A stretch of DNA of 64,000 nucleotides, from NCBI GenBank assembly GCA_964590135.1, contig CAZPVX010000018.1, positions 31,379 to 95,378 on the forward strand, given 5' to 3'. Within the stretch, counting starts at the first letter, position 1, and the number at the start of each line of letters is the position of its first letter. Below the pieces are notes generated by a model that made no database searches, was not told the origin of the DNA, and saw only the letters and a list, made by a program, of their open reading frames with translations. Below, in pieces: positions 61,545 through 64,000 of the stretch. Source of the DNA: JBDHWI01 sp964590135 (lineage in GTDB: Bacteria > Chloroflexota > Anaerolineae > J036 > Brachytrichaceae). The position numbers and the translations under genes were made by a program.

Positions 61545-62810
61545 TTATAGCGTGCATGCCAGCAGCGGAATCTCCATTTCTTCGCGCGTCAACCCGCCAT
61601 GGTGCCCATGAAAGTGATTTTCGAACACGTCACGCTCGTAGAAAAAAGCCGATTCGCCCTTGAATGGCAGCACGACGAGATTGCCGACGCGCTTTGTGAA
61701 AGGGTCAGATGGCTGCGAGCCGAAGAAGCCAGCTTCGATCAACTCGCGCGTCTGCAGCACCAGCGCTCGGCCCGACACAGCGCGCGCGATGGCATGTTGC
61801 GCTTCATCCAGCATTTCGGGTCGGATATGCAGGAAGAAATCGCGCGGCGAGCCGGCCGGCGTCAGCATCTCGCCCAGCCGGTTCACTGCGATGAAGTTCT
61901 TGAAGCCCGGCACGACATGATTGAGGTACAGCGTTGTTTTTGGGTCCACCTCGACCTGGCCGTGATCGGCAGTGAGCAGCAGCAGCGTGTTCGTGTTGTG
62001 CGTCGCCGGCAGCAGCACGCGCTCCAACAGGCTGAATAGCGCATCGATCTCGGCATCCACCTGCGGCGCGCCGGGACCATAGTCATGGCAGATCGTGTCG
62101 ATGGGGCTGTAGTAGACAAAGAAATATGCTGGCTGTTTTCTCAGACGCAACAGTTGCGCGAGGTTCACCAGCGCTTCAGGGAAAGTCTTGTAGGGGATGA
62201 TCGTCGCTCCATCACGCAGGGCGTTGGTGGGCGCGCTCCTTGCCAGGTCGCGGGCGATAAAGACGTGCGATTTCACGCCGGCGCGCGCCAGGTCTTGATA
62301 GATCGTGCGCGCCGGGAACACATCGCTGGTTTTCAATCCCTCGTTCACCAGCGTGTCGCGCGATTTGTCGCGCGGGTAGGCGAACATGAGTGGCGTGATG
62401 ATGCGGTCGAGGTGTTCGTTGTATTGGTGCCACTCGTAGACACCACTGCGCGCCGGCGGCAGCCCGGTGTGGATGGTGGTTGTGTGCGCGCTGGTGGTCG
62501 AGGGAAACATCGATGTGAGCTTCGATACGACACCCTCCTTCAAGACATGCTGCAGAAAAGGATAACGATTGAGGCGCGGCTCAATGAAGCGCCAGCCTAA
62601 GCCATCCACGAAGAGCAACACGACCGCGTCATGGCGTTGGGGCAGGGCGCCGAGCGCATCCGCCGGCATGCGCAACTCGCCCTCGCCCGTGAGCGCGTGT
62701 TGCACGAGCGCCGGCAAATTGCTGAAGCAATAGCTGTCATAGCGCGGGCGGATGAAGGGCGCGCGCCACGTTGCTTCTTCGATTGCAGCGAGTGAGGCAG
62801 TGTTGAGCAT
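61545..62810 (-). CDS. Alkaline-phosphatase-superfamily phosphodiesterase
   Basis: A 421-aa nucleotide-pyrophosphatase/phosphodiesterase-like enzyme: metal ligand Asp in VLLFVDGLGW, the nucleophile Thr in FPSTTSAHTTT, SPIDTICHDYG, LLTADHGQVE and the last His in ENHFHGHHGG. It has no signal peptide, so it is cytoplasmic, unlike many relatives. The domain is related to that of the membrane fusion at 963-3629. Its substrate is unknown. Confidence 0.88.
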   Translation of the reverse strand: MLNTASLAAIEEATWRAPFIRPRYDSYCFSNLPALVQHALTGEGELRMPADALGALPQRHDAVVLLFVDGLGWRFIEPRLNRYPFLQHVLKEGVVSKLTSMFPSTTSAHTTTIHTGLPPARSGVYEWHQYNEHLDRIITPLMFAYPRDKSRDTLVNEGLKTSDVFPARTIYQDLARAGVKSHVFIARDLARSAPTNALRDGATIIPYKTFPEALVNLAQLLRLRKQPAYFFVYYSPIDTICHDYGPGAPQVDAEIDALFSLLERVLLPATHNTNTLLLLTADHGQVEVDPKTTLYLNHVVPGFKNFIAVNRLGEMLTPAGSPRDFFLHIRPEMLDEAQHAIARAVSGRALVLQTRELIEAGFFGSQPSDPFTKRVGNLVVLPFKGESAFFYERDVFENHFHGHHGGLTREEMEIPLLACTL

Positions 62811-63116
62811 GGTTGCAGTATCGCATCGATGGATGGCGCTTCAAATGACTTCAAATGGCACGCTAGCACAAGCGCAGTACAATGCAGGCCTCTCACAGAT
62901 GAGGCTGATGACATCCACCCGCCACGATACGTTTGCCTGCGACAAACAGGTCGTCTCATCACGCTCGCCTTAATCTTGCTATCCATGCTGCGCCTGCAGC
63001 GTGTGTCATTCTGAGGCGGCAAGGCCGAAGAATTGGTCGCAAATGGTTGTTGCGAATGCGGAAGCCGACGATGCTTCCCTTCGCTGGGCATGACAATTCA
63101 GCAGGAAATCAAAAAC
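62811..63116. other. Divergent intergenic region upstream of acnA
   Basis: The 306-base gap contains a doubled CTTCAAATG (62849-62868), a TACAAT at 62878-62883 that could be a plus-strand -10, and a palindromic repeat from 63004. No gene is seen. Confidence 0.5.
63004..63095. repeat. 92-bp imperfect palindromic element (TGTCATTCTGAG...CATGACA)
   Basis: TGTCATTCTGAGG...CCGAAGAAT at the left is complementary, with mismatches, to GATGCTTCCCTTCGCTGGGCATGACA at the right. GTCATTCTGAGCGAAGCGAAGAAT-type palindromes are common intergenic repeats in many phyla (recalled). It ends 21 bases before the acnA start. Confidence 0.65.
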
Positions 63117-64000
63117 ATGAGCAAGAATTCATTCAACACCCTCACCGAGTTGAACACTGCGAATGGCAAGGTGAGTTATTACAGCCTCCAGGCGTTGGAG
63201 AAGGCTGGCTTCAGCGCAATCAACAAAATGCCTTTCAGCATGAAGGTGATGCTGGAGCAGGCGCTGCGCCAATGCGACGGCTTCATGATCACCGAGGACG
63301 ATGTGACGCGGCTGGCAACATGGAATGCGAAGAGCGTCACTGTGAGCGACCTTCCGTTCAAGCCGGCGCGCGTCATTTTGCAGGACTTCAGCGGCGTGCC
63401 GTGTCTGGTCGACCTGGCAGCCATGCGCAGCGCGCTCGCTCGCCTGAACGCCGACCCCAAGATGGTCAACCCGCAGGTTCCAGTTGATATGGTGATCGAC
63501 CACTCGGTGCAGGTCGATTTCTTTGGCACCAATGACGCCTTCTTCAAGAATCTGAAGATGGAATACCAGCGCAACAATGAGCGCTACAAATTTGCCAAGT
63601 GGGGCCAGAACGCCTTCCAGAATTTCGGTGTTGTGCCGCCTGGCACCGGCATCGTGCATCAAGTCAACCTCGAATATCTGGCAAAAGTGACGATGTTGAA
63701 GGACGGCGTGGCCTATCCCGACACGCTGGTCGGCACCGACAGCCATACCACCATGATCAACGGCTTGGGCGTGGTGGGTTGGGGCGTCGGCGGCATCGAA
63801 GCCGAGGCGGTCATGGTTGGCCAGCCGCTCTACATGGTCACGCCAGAAGTGATCGGCTTCAAGTTGCACGGCGCATTGCGCGAGGGTGTGACCGCCACCG
63901 ACCTGACGCTGACGGTGGTGCAGATGCTGCGCAAGAAGGTCGTGGTTGAGAAGTTCGTCGAGTTCTTCGGCGATGGGTTGAGCAGCATGAGCCTGGCTGA
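63117..64000 (+). CDS. acnA: Aconitate hydratase A, 5' part (cut by window edge)
   Basis: The first 294 codons of an AcnA/IRP1-type aconitase: PARVILQDFSGVPCLVDLAA, VPVDMVIDHSVQVDFF, VVPPGTGIVHQVNLEYLA, TLVGTDSHTTMINGLGVVGW and GVGGIEAEAVMVGQP. It interconverts citrate and isocitrate in the TCA cycle using a 4Fe-4S cluster; the cluster cysteines would lie beyond the window. The ATG at 63117 has AGGAAA upstream. Confidence 0.95.
   Translation, partial: MSKNSFNTLTELNTANGKVSYYSLQALEKAGFSAINKMPFSMKVMLEQALRQCDGFMITEDDVTRLATWNAKSVTVSDLPFKPARVILQDFSGVPCLVDLAAMRSALARLNADPKMVNPQVPVDMVIDHSVQVDFFGTNDAFFKNLKMEYQRNNERYKFAKWGQNAFQNFGVVPPGTGIVHQVNLEYLAKVTMLKDGVAYPDTLVGTDSHTTMINGLGVVGWGVGGIEAEAVMVGQPLYMVTPEVIGFKLHGALREGVTATDLTLTVVQMLRKKVVVEKFVEFFGDGLSSMSLA

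Overview
The window reads as chromosomal DNA of a Chloroflexota bacterium, most likely of the Anaerolineae type. This is an inference from gene style, not from a marker gene. The signs are Ala/Pro/Thr-rich lipoprotein linkers after a lipobox, a BTAD/NB-ARC/TPR regulator, a VTC polyphosphate-polymerase/DUF4956/Cthe_2159-type cluster, ECF sigma plus a bactofilin-like protein, a secreted protein ending in a YLPLVVR-type tail, GC around 60%, and a very high density of the palindrome GCCGGC. No rRNA, tRNA, CRISPR array, integrase, transposase or phage module was seen.

Layout. 1-3.6 kb: the 3' end of an unknown gene, a PycTM-like membrane protein, and a three-part membrane/phosphodiesterase fusion. 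3.7-16.7 kb: a carbohydrate-use region. It has a sugar ABC importer (binding protein and two permeases, no ATPase), two Gfo/Idh/MocA dehydrogenases, a mannonate dehydratase, three SDR-type epimerases/dehydrogenases, a MscS channel and translationally coupled nagB-nagA, which suggests uronic-acid and amino-sugar catabolism. 16.8-24.4 kb: a 984-aa BTAD regulator faces a small-protein and membrane-protein cluster built around a lipoprotein with two cupredoxin-like domains. The cluster ends in decaying gene pieces. 24.4-30.2 kb: two secreted proteins share an upstream sequence box, next to an XRE-TPR regulator. 30.2-44.7 kb: mfd, a two-component system, the DUF4956/VTC/Cthe_2159 group, bactofilin-like protein/anti-sigma/ECF sigma, and a PASTA kinase. 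44.7-55.5 kb: glpK, a P450, T-box-controlled trpS, an amino-acid ABC importer, an acyltransferase, a PA14 protein and asnS. 55.5-64 kb: a threonine-dehydratase-like enzyme, a PHP hydrolase, a lipid kinase, an MFS transporter, an alkaline-phosphatase-superfamily enzyme and the start of acnA.

The most interesting signals are: (i) related palindromic elements apparently inserted in frame inside two housekeeping genes, glpK and mfd; (ii) a 21-bp box with a fixed-distance -10-like hexamer upstream of two unlinked secreted-protein genes, one of them touching the start of an XRE-TPR regulator; (iii) the duplicated-cupredoxin/small-peptide cluster with a truncated second copy of the cupredoxin 3' end; (iv) strong GCCGGC enrichment reminiscent of HIP1; (v) hairpins between binding-protein and permease genes of both ABC operons, one of them terminator-like. 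All functional names come from motif reading by eye and no database search was run.
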